55,359 bases of DNA from Gluconobacter albidus (lineage in GTDB: Bacteria > Pseudomonadota > Alphaproteobacteria > Acetobacterales > Acetobacteraceae): positions 1 to 55,359 of the forward strand of contig NZ_BEWL01000015.1 in the NCBI RefSeq assembly GCF_002723915.1. Reading direction: 5' to 3'. A model generated the notes under the pieces. The model had not been told where the DNA came from and searched no databases. It saw only the letters and a list, made by a program, of their open reading frames with translations. How positions within the stretch are numbered: position 1 is the first letter of the stretch; each line of letters opens with the position of its first letter. Positions 23,916 to 32,309 of the stretch are shown piece after piece. Position numbers and translations under genes: made by a program.

Positions 23916-26329
23916 GCTTTTTCTGCTAAACCATACAGCTTGTCAGCCTCGGCCATCAGATAGTCCTCCCCCTCTCCTCCCCTGATTTTTTCACGTCCCT
24001 GTTCCAGAAGAACGGAAACGGCAAGCGGTGAGACATGGGACAGGGCGACATGGTCGACATGGCCCTGAATTCGGTCCAGCATGGATGACAGGCGCCCAAG
24101 ATCCGTCAGACCTTCTTCTGCCTGTAGACGCGTCGCCCGCAGGAGGATGTGATCAGGATCGTATTTTCTGAGAACATCATAAAGAAGGTCGCTGCTGATC
24201 GTCATCTGGCGGCGGTTCTTCTCACGCCCCGGATAATTGCGTTCCACCAGCCCGGCGATGATGGCAACGTCCCGGAAAGTCCGTCGAAGCATGGCGCTTT
24301 CAGCCAGCCATTCTGCCAGATTCCCCCCTAGCAGATCCCTGCTGAACAGATCCGTCATGGCACCCGTGGGATGAACGCACCAGCAGGCGACCATATAGTC
24401 GTTCGCGACAAAGCCCAGAGGGCCTTTTCCGGTTTTTTCCAGTCTTTTCGTCAGTAACAGTCCCATCGTCTGGTGTGCATTCCGTCCCTCAAAAGGATAC
24501 GCCACAATGTAATGCAATCCCCGATGGGGAAAGGTCTCGACCAGAAAGTTTTCCGGCCCGGGCAAACGGGAGCGGGCTGTCTGCAAAGTGAGCCAGTCCT
24601 GCACGGATTTTGGCAATACATCCCAGGCAGATGGTGTGTGCAGTATTTCACGCACATGCCTTGCCAGACCGGGTGAGATGGAAAGCTGGTTACCTCCGTA
24701 AACCGGCACGCGTGGGTCTTTCCCCCGACCGCGGGCAGCCTGAACAGTCGTATCGTGCAGTCCCAGAAACTCCAGAAGCTCTCCACCCAGCAGGAACGTA
24801 TCGCCCGGCACAAGTGTTGCGGCGAAATACTCGTCAATTTCTCCATAGGGCTTTCCGCGCCGGGATTTGACGCGCAGCATCGGGGTATCAACGATGGTAC
24901 CGATATTCATTCGACACTGCCGGATAATCTGCTCATTACGGACCCAGAGCTGCCCGAGTGAATCCCGGAAAAGACGCTGATGGCGCTCGTAGGCCTGCAA
25001 GGCATAGCCCCCATCTTCCACAAACCGGACAATTTCATCGAAATCAGCGCGGGAAAGCTGGCTGTAAGGAGCTGTCTGACGGACTTCTGCGTACAGAGTA
25101 TCCGGAAAGAAGGGCCCGGCACAGGCCGTGACCAACACATGTTGAGCCAGAACATCGAGGCCCCCTGCGCGCGGAGGATTACCGTCTAGTTCGTGGCGCA
25201 AAACAGCCTCTCTGGCGGCTTCGCATTCCAGAACTTCAAAGCGGTTGGCCGGGGCAAGAAGTGCGCGCGATGGCTCGTCCATCCGGTGATTGGCCCGGCC
25301 GATCCTCTGGGTCAGGCGGGAAATCTGCTTTGGCGCCCCGACCTGAATGATCTGGTCCACGGCACCCCAGTCCAGTCCCAGATCAAGCGAGGACGTCGCC
25401 ACGACCGCCCGCAGATCGCCCCGCGCCATAGCCTCCTCCACCCGCGACCGACGCGCTGCATCCAGACTGCCGTGATGAAGCCCGATGGGCAGGTTTTCTG
25501 CATTATCTTTCCAGAGCGCCTGAAACAGCAGCTCCGCCTGCGCCCGGCTGTTGACGAACACAATGGTCAACCTGGCACGTGCAATTTCCGTCAGGATGGC
25601 CGTGGCACTGCCCAGACCCGTGCGACCAGCCCAAGGGAGATAGCCGCGCTGGTCAGGAAGAAGCACATGAACATCGGGGCGTGCGCCGTCTTCCGCTGTG
25701 ACAAGGCGGATGTCAGCACTCTGGCCCGTTGGAGATATCCAGGCAGCCATGGCGGAAGGATGCGCCACGGTTGCGGACAGGCCATTGATGCGGAGCGCGG
25801 GAGAAAAAACTCGCAAACGGCTGCCGCATAAAGCGAGCTGGTCTCCCCGCTTTGTGCCTGCCAACGCATGTACCTCATCGACGATCAGAACTTTGAGCGT
25901 AGAGAAATATGCGGCCGCATCAGGATACGAGAGCAGCAGCGCCAGACTTTCCGGCGTTGTCAGCAAAATATGCGGCGGATTTTTCTGCTGCTTTTTCCGA
26001 CGTGCTCCGGATGTGTCTCCGCTTCGGACCTCAACCCGGACAGGCAGACCCATCTGCATGATCGGACGGGACAGACTTTCTGCAATATTGGCCGAAAGCG
26101 CCTTCAAGGGACTGACATACAACGTATGTAGTCCTTCGCAGGAACCGTCGGCCAGTTCGATAAGAGTGGGGAGAAACCCGGCAAGCGTCTTTCCCCCACC
26201 CGTGGGAGCAATGAGGAGCGCGGACACGCCGTCCTCTGCCGCCTGTAACATGGCGAGCTGATGAGGTCGGGGAGACCAGCCCTGTTGCGAAAACCAGCTC
26301 TGAAAAGGTTCGGGAAGATGTTTGCTCAT
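23912..26329 (-). CDS. ligase-associated Lhr-like DEAD/H helicase
   Basis: This 805-residue superfamily 2 helicase of Lhr-core type has Walker A ALLIAPTGGGKTLAG (about residues 38-52), DEVH box VLIVDEVHALAG, motif III LSATVAHPSA and motif VI SRLTQRIGRANHR. A winged-helix and DUF4175-like C-terminal region follows (FFPDTLYAEVRQTAPYSQL, then GGNQLSISPGLARHV). I chose ATG 26329 (MSKHLPEPFQSWFSQQGWSPRPHQ), where family members begin; the frame is open about 340 bases further. It translocates on single-stranded DNA and acts with the ligase, exonuclease and PdeM. It is divergent from the exonuclease, with 66 bases between the starts. Confidence 0.93.
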   Translation of the reverse strand: MSKHLPEPFQSWFSQQGWSPRPHQLAMLQAAEDGVSALLIAPTGGGKTLAGFLPTLIELADGSCEGLHTLYVSPLKALSANIAESLSRPIMQMGLPVRVEVRSGDTSGARRKKQQKNPPHILLTTPESLALLLSYPDAAAYFSTLKVLIVDEVHALAGTKRGDQLALCGSRLRVFSPALRINGLSATVAHPSAMAAWISPTGQSADIRLVTAEDGARPDVHVLLPDQRGYLPWAGRTGLGSATAILTEIARARLTIVFVNSRAQAELLFQALWKDNAENLPIGLHHGSLDAARRSRVEEAMARGDLRAVVATSSLDLGLDWGAVDQIIQVGAPKQISRLTQRIGRANHRMDEPSRALLAPANRFEVLECEAAREAVLRHELDGNPPRAGGLDVLAQHVLVTACAGPFFPDTLYAEVRQTAPYSQLSRADFDEIVRFVEDGGYALQAYERHQRLFRDSLGQLWVRNEQIIRQCRMNIGTIVDTPMLRVKSRRGKPYGEIDEYFAATLVPGDTFLLGGELLEFLGLHDTTVQAARGRGKDPRVPVYGGNQLSISPGLARHVREILHTPSAWDVLPKSVQDWLTLQTARSRLPGPENFLVETFPHRGLHYIVAYPFEGRNAHQTMGLLLTKRLEKTGKGPLGFVANDYMVACWCVHPTGAMTDLFSRDLLGGNLAEWLAESAMLRRTFRDVAIIAGLVERNYPGREKNRRQMTISSDLLYDVLRKYDPDHILLRATRLQAEEGLTDLGRLSSMLDRIQGHVDHVALSHVSPLAVSVLLEQGREKIRGGEGEDYLMAEADKLYGLAEKA

Positions 26330-26395
26330 TGGCTTTAAGGAACGCACACGCGTTTCGCGGGTTCTGTTACCTGGATAAGTCATGGAGAAGACCGG

Positions 26396-27433
26396 GTGGA
26401 CTGGCTTGAGCTGAAACCGGAAGGGCTCTTCTGCGCGCCCGGCGCTTTCTACATCGACCCTCTTCAACCTGTGGGACATGCCGTTATTACTCACGGTCAT
26501 TCCGATCATGCCCGTCCCGGCCATCAACATGTCACTGCGACACCCGAAACACTGGCCATCATGCGTTTGCGGATGGGTGAAGACCAGGCCGGCCAGACAC
26601 AGCAGGCTCTCCCGTATGGAGAGGTGATATCCGTAGGGAACGTCAAGATCTGGCTCGCGCCTGCTGGACATGTTCTGGGAAGCGCGCAGATTGTCATGGA
26701 ATACCGTGGGGAACGCGCCGTCGTCAGTGGCGATTACAAGCGCGCGCCCGATCCGACATGCGTTCCGTTTGAGGTCGTTCCCTGCGATCTGTTCGTGACA
26801 GAAGCGACCTTTGGCCTTCCCGTCTTCCGGTTACCCGATCCCGCTCATGAAATCGCCAAACTGCTGCATGACGTGCGCCTGTTCCCCGAGCGCACGCATG
26901 TCGTGGGCTGTTATGCCCTTGGCAAATGTCAGCGCCTGATCGCTTTGCTTCGAGAGAGCGGCTATCACGCGCCGCTCTGGCTCCATGGTGCTCTTCTGCC
27001 GATGTGCAGTCTTTACGAAAGTTTCGGCATTCCGCTGGGCGAGCTGCGCTCTGCAACAGCAGCCAAAAAAGGCGAAATGCGCGGAGGCATTGTTCTGGCG
27101 CCACCTTCCGCAATTGCCGACCGATGGGCGCGTCGCCTGCCAGAGCCGGTCGTCTGTCTGGCCTCCGGCTGGATGCATGTCCGACAGCGGGCAAAGGCGC
27201 GTGGGGTCGAGTTGCCTGTTGTCATCAGCGATCACGCCGACTGGGACGCCCTGCTGGAGACGTGCCAGGCCACGGGAGCGAAGGAAATCTGGGTCACGCA
27301 CGGGCGCGAAGATGCTCTGATCCACGCATTAAGCCGGAAGCAGATTCGCGGCCGGGCCCTTCGGCTGATTGGCTATGAAGACGATGAGGAAGCCGCTGAA
27401 CAGGAAGCTGCCGGGCAGGATGCCAGCGTATGA
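26396..27433 (+). CDS. ligase-associated MBL-fold DNA exonuclease
   Basis: This is a 345-residue metallo-beta-lactamase fold nuclease. VITHGHSDHARPGH (about 28-41) is the HxHxDH zinc motif, ERAVVSGDYKRAPDPTC the next metal-binding segment, and PVVISDHADWDAL the terminal histidine motif. It resembles the SNM1/CPSF-like nucleases in the ligase-associated cluster. The start is a GTG at 26396 preceded by GGAGAAG; the nearby ATG at 26382 is out of frame. Its TGA overlaps the ligase ATG, so the two form an operon opposite to the helicase-PdeM operon. Confidence 0.92.
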   Translation: MDWLELKPEGLFCAPGAFYIDPLQPVGHAVITHGHSDHARPGHQHVTATPETLAIMRLRMGEDQAGQTQQALPYGEVISVGNVKIWLAPAGHVLGSAQIVMEYRGERAVVSGDYKRAPDPTCVPFEVVPCDLFVTEATFGLPVFRLPDPAHEIAKLLHDVRLFPERTHVVGCYALGKCQRLIALLRESGYHAPLWLHGALLPMCSLYESFGIPLGELRSATAAKKGEMRGGIVLAPPSAIADRWARRLPEPVVCLASGWMHVRQRAKARGVELPVVISDHADWDALLETCQATGAKEIWVTHGREDALIHALSRKQIRGRALRLIGYEDDEEAAEQEAAGQDASV

Positions 27434-29025
27434 TCGAGTTCGCCACGCTTCTGGAACGTCTGGCCTTTACACCTTCGCGAAACATGAAACTTACCCTCCT
27501 CAGGGAGTATTTTTCCATGGCCCCGGATCCGGATCGGGGATACGCACTGGCCGCAATGGCGGGAAGTCTGTCTTTTTCCGCGGCCAAACCAGCCATGCTC
27601 AGGGCGCTGGCCATGGAGCGTACCGATCCCGAACTCTTTGCCTGGTCCTACGATTATGTCGGAGATCTCGCGGAAACGGTCGCGCTGATCTGGAAGCCGG
27701 AGCGTAAGGAGCACGATACCCCTGTTGCTCCCGGCCTGGCAGACGTCGTCCATACACTGGAGCGCCTTCCCAAAGCAGATGTTCCGAACGTTGTCAGAAA
27801 GTGGCTGGATGCGTGCGACACATCCTCGCGCTATGCCCTCCTCAAACTGATCACCGGCTCGCTCCGCGTAGGCGCGTCGGCCCGTCTGGCAAAAACGGCC
27901 CTTGCCGAGATGGCCTCTGTCGCACCGGATGACGTGGAAGAAGTCTGGCATGGCCTTGAGGCACCCTATAAGGAGCTTTTCGCCTGGGTCGAAGGAAAAG
28001 GGCCGAAACCGGATGCGAAAGATGCTCCCGTCTTCCGGCCTCCCATGCTGGCTCAACCTCTGGAAAATGTTGATCTGACCGCCTTCGATCCTGCCGAATG
28101 GCGCGCGGAATGGAAATGGGATGGCATCCGGGTCCAGCTCGTTTCCACCCCTCAGGGAGAGCGGGTTTACACCCGTACGGCGGAAGATATCGGCAAGGCG
28201 TTTCCGGACATACTGGCCATTCTTCAGGATCTGGGAAGCCACGTCGTTCTGGATGGGGAGCTTCTGGTTGTGCAGGAAGGTGTTGTCGCGCCGTTCGCAG
28301 ATCTCCAGAAGCGCCTGAACAGGAAATCGCCGACCGCTTCCATGCTCAGGGACATGCCAGCCGGTATCCGGCTGTACGATATCCTGTTTGAAGATGGCGA
28401 AGACCTTCGGTCCCTGCCCTTCGATATCCGGAGGCAGCGGCTGGAAAGCTGGTACGCGCGTTTGAAGCCGCCCCGTATGGTTCTGTCAGAGCTCATCTCG
28501 TTCCGCAACTTTGAAGATCTGGCCACGCTCCGCGAGAATGCCCGGAGCGAAGGTATTGAAGGACTGATGCTGAAAAAGGCCGACAGCCCGTATGTGCCCG
28601 GCCGTCCACGGGGACCCTGGTGGAAATGGAAACGTGAACCCCTGACTGTCGATGCCGTCGTTATGTATGCCCAACGTGGTCACGGCAAAAGGAGCAGCTT
28701 TTATTCCGACTATACGTTTGGCCTGTGGCGCACAGTCGAAGAAAAACGCGAGCTTGTTCCCATCGGCAAAGCCTATTCAGGCTTTACGGATGAGGAACTG
28801 AAGTTTCTGGACAAATGGGTCCGCGATCACACCACGAAACGTTTCGGACCAGTCCGGGAAGTCGCACAGGGGCTTGTGCTGGAAATTGCCTTTGACGCGG
28901 CTCAGTATTCCAAGCGGCACAAGAGCGGCGTCGCGCTCCGGTTTCCCCGTGTAGCCCGTATTCGACGCGACAAACCCGCACAAGAAGCCGACGATCTGGA
29001 AACCTTTATCAGGGCTTTCCTATAA
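27430..29025 (+). CDS. ATP-dependent DNA ligase (ligase-associated cluster)
   Basis: This 531-residue ATP-dependent ligase has an N-terminal DNA-binding domain (residues 1 to about 195). The adenylation domain has motif I EWKWDGIRVQ, whose lysine becomes adenylated, then VLDGELLV, SEGIEGLMLKKADSPY and WWKWKREPLTVDAVVMYA (motif V). An OB-fold domain ends it. Length and N-terminal domain match the bacterial LigC-like group found beside an Lhr-type helicase, not the LigD of nonhomologous end joining. It seals nicks in a repair route separate from replicative LigA. It is translationally coupled to the exonuclease. Confidence 0.93.
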   Translation: MIEFATLLERLAFTPSRNMKLTLLREYFSMAPDPDRGYALAAMAGSLSFSAAKPAMLRALAMERTDPELFAWSYDYVGDLAETVALIWKPERKEHDTPVAPGLADVVHTLERLPKADVPNVVRKWLDACDTSSRYALLKLITGSLRVGASARLAKTALAEMASVAPDDVEEVWHGLEAPYKELFAWVEGKGPKPDAKDAPVFRPPMLAQPLENVDLTAFDPAEWRAEWKWDGIRVQLVSTPQGERVYTRTAEDIGKAFPDILAILQDLGSHVVLDGELLVVQEGVVAPFADLQKRLNRKSPTASMLRDMPAGIRLYDILFEDGEDLRSLPFDIRRQRLESWYARLKPPRMVLSELISFRNFEDLATLRENARSEGIEGLMLKKADSPYVPGRPRGPWWKWKREPLTVDAVVMYAQRGHGKRSSFYSDYTFGLWRTVEEKRELVPIGKAYSGFTDEELKFLDKWVRDHTTKRFGPVREVAQGLVLEIAFDAAQYSKRHKSGVALRFPRVARIRRDKPAQEADDLETFIRAFL

Positions 29026-29165
29026 GGGTGGGACCAGATTTTCCAACGTGAATTCTTCCTGCCCGAAACAATCCGGAGACGAAGTCAAGCGTTGGTGACC
29101 TGCCAAACAGACTTTGCATTCAAGCTGACTGATAAGTTGGCTGGGCCGAGGGAAACAGGAAGATC

Positions 29166-29633
29166 ATGATTTCACGTCTCTGGAAGATTACGCTCGGGGG
29201 CGCGCTTGCTTCCTCCTCAGCTGCCTTGATCCTCAGTCGGATCAGGACAGGCTCTTATGGACCGGGCGTGAACTGTACCGCACACTGGCTGCACGGCGAT
29301 GACGCCGCCAAAATCGGGAGACTGGATGTCTCCCATTCCCTCGCCGGCATCGCAACCAATACATCTGCCGTATTTTTCTGGGCCTGGTTCTATGACAGGG
29401 CCCTCGGTCGCAATCCGACGGTGATGCGCACACTGCTCTTAACGGCGGCTCTTGGTCCCGTATCCTGTGTGGTGGACTACAAAGCCACTCCAAAACGTTT
29501 CACTCCCGGCTGGGAACTCGTCTTCTCCCGTTCGGATATGGCGGTCATCTACCTGTCGATGGTCGTCGGCATGCTCTGTGGCACTCTCGGAAAATCATCG
29601 CCTCGCAAGAAGACCGAAGGCGACGAAGCATGA
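29166..29633 (+). CDS. membrane protein of unknown function
   Basis: This 155-residue protein has three or four predicted membrane helices (ALASSSAALILS, AGIATNTSAVFFWAWFY, TLLLTAALGPVSCVV and DMAVIYLSMVVGMLCGTLG). The central NCTAHWLHGDDAA followed by HSLAGIATN recalls small alphaproteobacterial membrane proteins without an assigned role. It starts a four-gene run with overlapping ends that leads to the photolyase-like gene. No function is assigned. Confidence 0.75.
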   Translation: MISRLWKITLGGALASSSAALILSRIRTGSYGPGVNCTAHWLHGDDAAKIGRLDVSHSLAGIATNTSAVFFWAWFYDRALGRNPTVMRTLLLTAALGPVSCVVDYKATPKRFTPGWELVFSRSDMAVIYLSMVVGMLCGTLGKSSPRKKTEGDEA

Positions 29634-30121
29634 CTCCCCGAATATACCACGGCGAGGAAGCTCAGGCGGACCATGTACCCCTTGAAGGCGGCCTGCTGGG
29701 ATGGCTGGCCATCCTGATGCTGGCCGTCCTCCTGCTCTGTAGCCGCCTCACATCCGGGAAGATCCGGTCTTTCGTTTTCCGTCTGGCCCGGATCTGGGTT
29801 GCAGGTCTTTTCTGTTTTTTTGCTGGCGTCCATCGTGGGGCGAGTTTTTACAACCCGGAAGGGCCGCGTCTGTCTGATCCGCTGATTTTCCTGAGCATGC
29901 ATTTCGGCGGGCTGGGGCTTGCGCTTCTGCCCTCGCGCACAGCATGGCGGATTGCGCCAGCCGGAATGCTTCTGACGCTTGGTGGAGACGTTTTCCTGGC
30001 CCGTCAAGACCGGCTTCCCCGGTTTTTTCTACGCCTGCGGCCACTCCAGCTTCTGGTCGCGACAGCACTGATCGCTCTTCTTGGCGCGGCAGCACGCAAC
30101 AACGTCGAGGCCCAGGTGTGA
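29630..30121 (+). CDS. membrane protein of unknown function
   Basis: This 163-residue protein is mostly hydrophobic, with about five helices (GLLGWLAILMLAVLLLCS, IWVAGLFCFFAGVHRGASF, PLIFLSMHFGGLGLALLP, APAGMLLTLGG and LLVATALIALLGAA). FFAGVHRGASF is loosely like the GGIHWG motif of DUF3429 proteins, but I cannot claim membership. Its ATG overlaps the preceding stop (ATGA), and its own TGA overlaps the GTG start of the photolyase-like gene. Coexpression with that gene is likely. Confidence 0.75.
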   Translation: MTPRIYHGEEAQADHVPLEGGLLGWLAILMLAVLLLCSRLTSGKIRSFVFRLARIWVAGLFCFFAGVHRGASFYNPEGPRLSDPLIFLSMHFGGLGLALLPSRTAWRIAPAGMLLTLGGDVFLARQDRLPRFFLRLRPLQLLVATALIALLGAAARNNVEAQV

Positions 30122-31674
30122 CCTTGCTGATCCCTGTTCTGGGAGACCAGCTTTCGCCCTCCCTTGCCAGTCTGCAGAATGTGGACCGAAAGACGTCCGT
30201 GGTGCTTCTTATGGAGGTCTGGGACGAAGCGACCTATGTCCGGCACCACAAGAAGAAAATAGCGTTCATATTTTCCGCCATGCGCCACTTCGCCGGTGAT
30301 CTGCGGACGCAGGGCTGGACGGTCGATTATGTTGCGCTCGACGAGCCGGAAAATACGCACAGTTTCACAGGCGAGGTTGTGCGTGCAGCGAAAAGGCACC
30401 GCGCCACGCGTATCCGGACGGTCACAGGCTCCGAATATCGTGTCTGTCAGTTCCAGCATGGATGGGACAAGAAAGCCGGCATTCCCTGCGACATTCTTGA
30501 GGATGACCGGTTCATCTGCTCGCGGGACGAATTCGAGCATTGGGCCAAAGGCCGCAGAACGCTGCGCATGGAGTATTTCTATCGCGAGATGCGCTTGAAA
30601 ACCGGTCTGTTGATGAATGCTGACGGCACAGCGGCGGGCGGTCAATGGAATTTCGATCATGACAACCGCGAAAAACCTGCCTGCCGCCTGAATTATCCTT
30701 CTCCAGAGCGTTTCAATCCCGATGATACGACCACAGATGTCCTGAAACTCGTGCAGCATCGCTTCGGTGAGCATTTCGGAGAGCTGGAGCCTTTCGCACT
30801 TCCTGTTACACGGCTTCAGGCCCTGAAGGCACTTGAAGCATTTGTTGGAACATCCCTCCCCGACTTCGGGCGCTACCAGGATGCCATGATGACGGAGCAG
30901 GACTATCTTTATCACAGCAGCCTCTCCCTTTGTCTCAACACGGGATTACTGAATCCGCTCGAGGTCTGCACAGCAGCAGCCGAGGCCTACGAGCAGGGCG
31001 ACGCCCCCATCAATTCCGTCGAAGGTTTCATTCGCCAGATCATTGGCTGGCGCGAATACATGCGCGGAATGTACTGGAGCGACATGCCCCGGTTTGCATC
31101 CCGGAACGAGTTGGCCGCTCATAGAGCTCTGCCTGAATTTTTCTGGACGGGCCAGACAGACATGAACTGTCTGGCCCAGAGTATCGCCCAGACAAAACGG
31201 GAAGCGTACGCCCATCACATTCAGCGCCTGATGGTTCTGGGCAACTTTGCCCTTCTGGCTGGTCTAAATCCGCAAGAAGTCTCTGACTGGTTTCTGGTTG
31301 TGTATTTCGATGCCTTCGAATGGGTTGAACTCCCCAATGTCATTGGCATGAGCCAGTTTGCTGATGGCGGGAAGATCGCGTCCAAACCGTATGTGAGTTC
31401 AGGCGCCTATATCAACCGCATGTCGGATTACTGCGGGAAATGCCGGTTTGACGTCGGGCAGAAGACAGGCTCCGAGGCCTGCCCCTTCAACGCTCTCTAC
31501 TGGGACTTTCTGGCACGGCACGAAACACGCTTTTCTCATAACGCGCGCATGAAAAACATGTACGCAACGTGGCACCGTTTCAGCAGGGAAAAACAGCAGG
31601 AGTATCGCTCGAGTGCGTCTGCTTTTCTCGAAACTCTTACTCCGGCTGCACCGGGCTGGGCTCGTAAAGCGTGA
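30118..31674 (+). CDS. iron-sulfur bacterial cryptochrome/photolyase (PhrB/CryB-like)
   Basis: This 518-residue protein belongs to the deoxyribodipyrimidine photolyase-related group that carries FAD and a [4Fe-4S] cluster. It begins LLIPVLGDQLSPSLASLQ, typical of this group. The C-terminal region SDYCGKCRFDVGQKTGSEACPF has three of the four expected cluster cysteines, with a further one upstream in NPLEVC. FAD-binding helices include EGFIRQIIGWREYMRGMYW. Characterised relatives repair (6-4) photoproducts or act as light-responsive regulators. I use GTG 30118, which overlaps the previous stop as GTGA; the frame is open from 29944 but that part overlaps the upstream gene. Its own TGA overlaps the next GTG. 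Confidence 0.9.
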   Translation: MTLLIPVLGDQLSPSLASLQNVDRKTSVVLLMEVWDEATYVRHHKKKIAFIFSAMRHFAGDLRTQGWTVDYVALDEPENTHSFTGEVVRAAKRHRATRIRTVTGSEYRVCQFQHGWDKKAGIPCDILEDDRFICSRDEFEHWAKGRRTLRMEYFYREMRLKTGLLMNADGTAAGGQWNFDHDNREKPACRLNYPSPERFNPDDTTTDVLKLVQHRFGEHFGELEPFALPVTRLQALKALEAFVGTSLPDFGRYQDAMMTEQDYLYHSSLSLCLNTGLLNPLEVCTAAAEAYEQGDAPINSVEGFIRQIIGWREYMRGMYWSDMPRFASRNELAAHRALPEFFWTGQTDMNCLAQSIAQTKREAYAHHIQRLMVLGNFALLAGLNPQEVSDWFLVVYFDAFEWVELPNVIGMSQFADGGKIASKPYVSSGAYINRMSDYCGKCRFDVGQKTGSEACPFNALYWDFLARHETRFSHNARMKNMYATWHRFSREKQQEYRSSASAFLETLTPAAPGWARKA

Positions 31675-32207
31675 GCCGTTTTCTGGCGGAGAAACAGGAT
31701 GCGCCCCTGATCCTGACCCTTGAGCTGGAACAGTCCGTGCAGGACTGGGCGCAGTCCATGCGGGACCACCATTTTCCCCAAGACCGCAATATCGTTCCTG
31801 CGCATGTCACGATTTTCCACGCCTTGCCTGCAGAATATACAGACATCCTCCTTACGCATCTCATCAGAGATCGGCAGGCGCCCTGCGTCACAATCGAGGC
31901 GCCATTTCTGCTGGGACGGGGTGTGGCTTATCGTGTCATCTCCCCTGAGATCAAAGCCGTTCGGGAAGAAATTTCCGGCCTTGTTCCGCCAGAGCGCTGT
32001 ACGGCACAGGATCGCGCTCCATGGCACCCACACCTGACCATCCAGAACAAGGTTTCTCCCCAGAAAGCCCGTGAGCTTCTGAAACATCTGTCACAGGGCT
32101 ATGAACCTGTGAAAACCCATGGAGCGGCCCTGCGCCTGTGGCGATATCTTGGAGGACCGTGGGAACTTCTCGTTCGGGCTCCTTTTATGCTGCGTGGCGA
32201 TTCTTAA
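31671..32207 (+). CDS. 2H phosphoesterase (2'-5' RNA ligase family)
   Basis: This 178-residue protein carries the two HxT motifs that define the 2H superfamily: VPAHVTIFHALP (about 42-53) and WHPHLTIQNKV (about 119-129). Members act as 2',3'-cyclic nucleotide phosphodiesterases or reversible RNA ligases. The start is GTG 31671, overlapping the photolyase stop as GTGA. Pairing with a cryptochrome/photolyase is unexpected and suggests an RNA or nucleotide step linked to light or DNA damage; this is speculation. Confidence 0.85.
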   Translation: MSRFLAEKQDAPLILTLELEQSVQDWAQSMRDHHFPQDRNIVPAHVTIFHALPAEYTDILLTHLIRDRQAPCVTIEAPFLLGRGVAYRVISPEIKAVREEISGLVPPERCTAQDRAPWHPHLTIQNKVSPQKARELLKHLSQGYEPVKTHGAALRLWRYLGGPWELLVRAPFMLRGDS

Positions 32208-32309
32208 ATTTTTCCTTATGCCGAAAATTGCTGAATCCGGTCTAAAATAGTTCGACTGTTCCGGCATGACCTGAGGAATGATGCTCTTTTTTCCTGCCCG
32301 ATCATCTGC

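Noticed and set aside
26330-26395. LexA box (GTTC-N7-GTTC) in the repair quartet promoter
   Set aside because: GTTT and GTTC half sites are present but the spacing does not fit.
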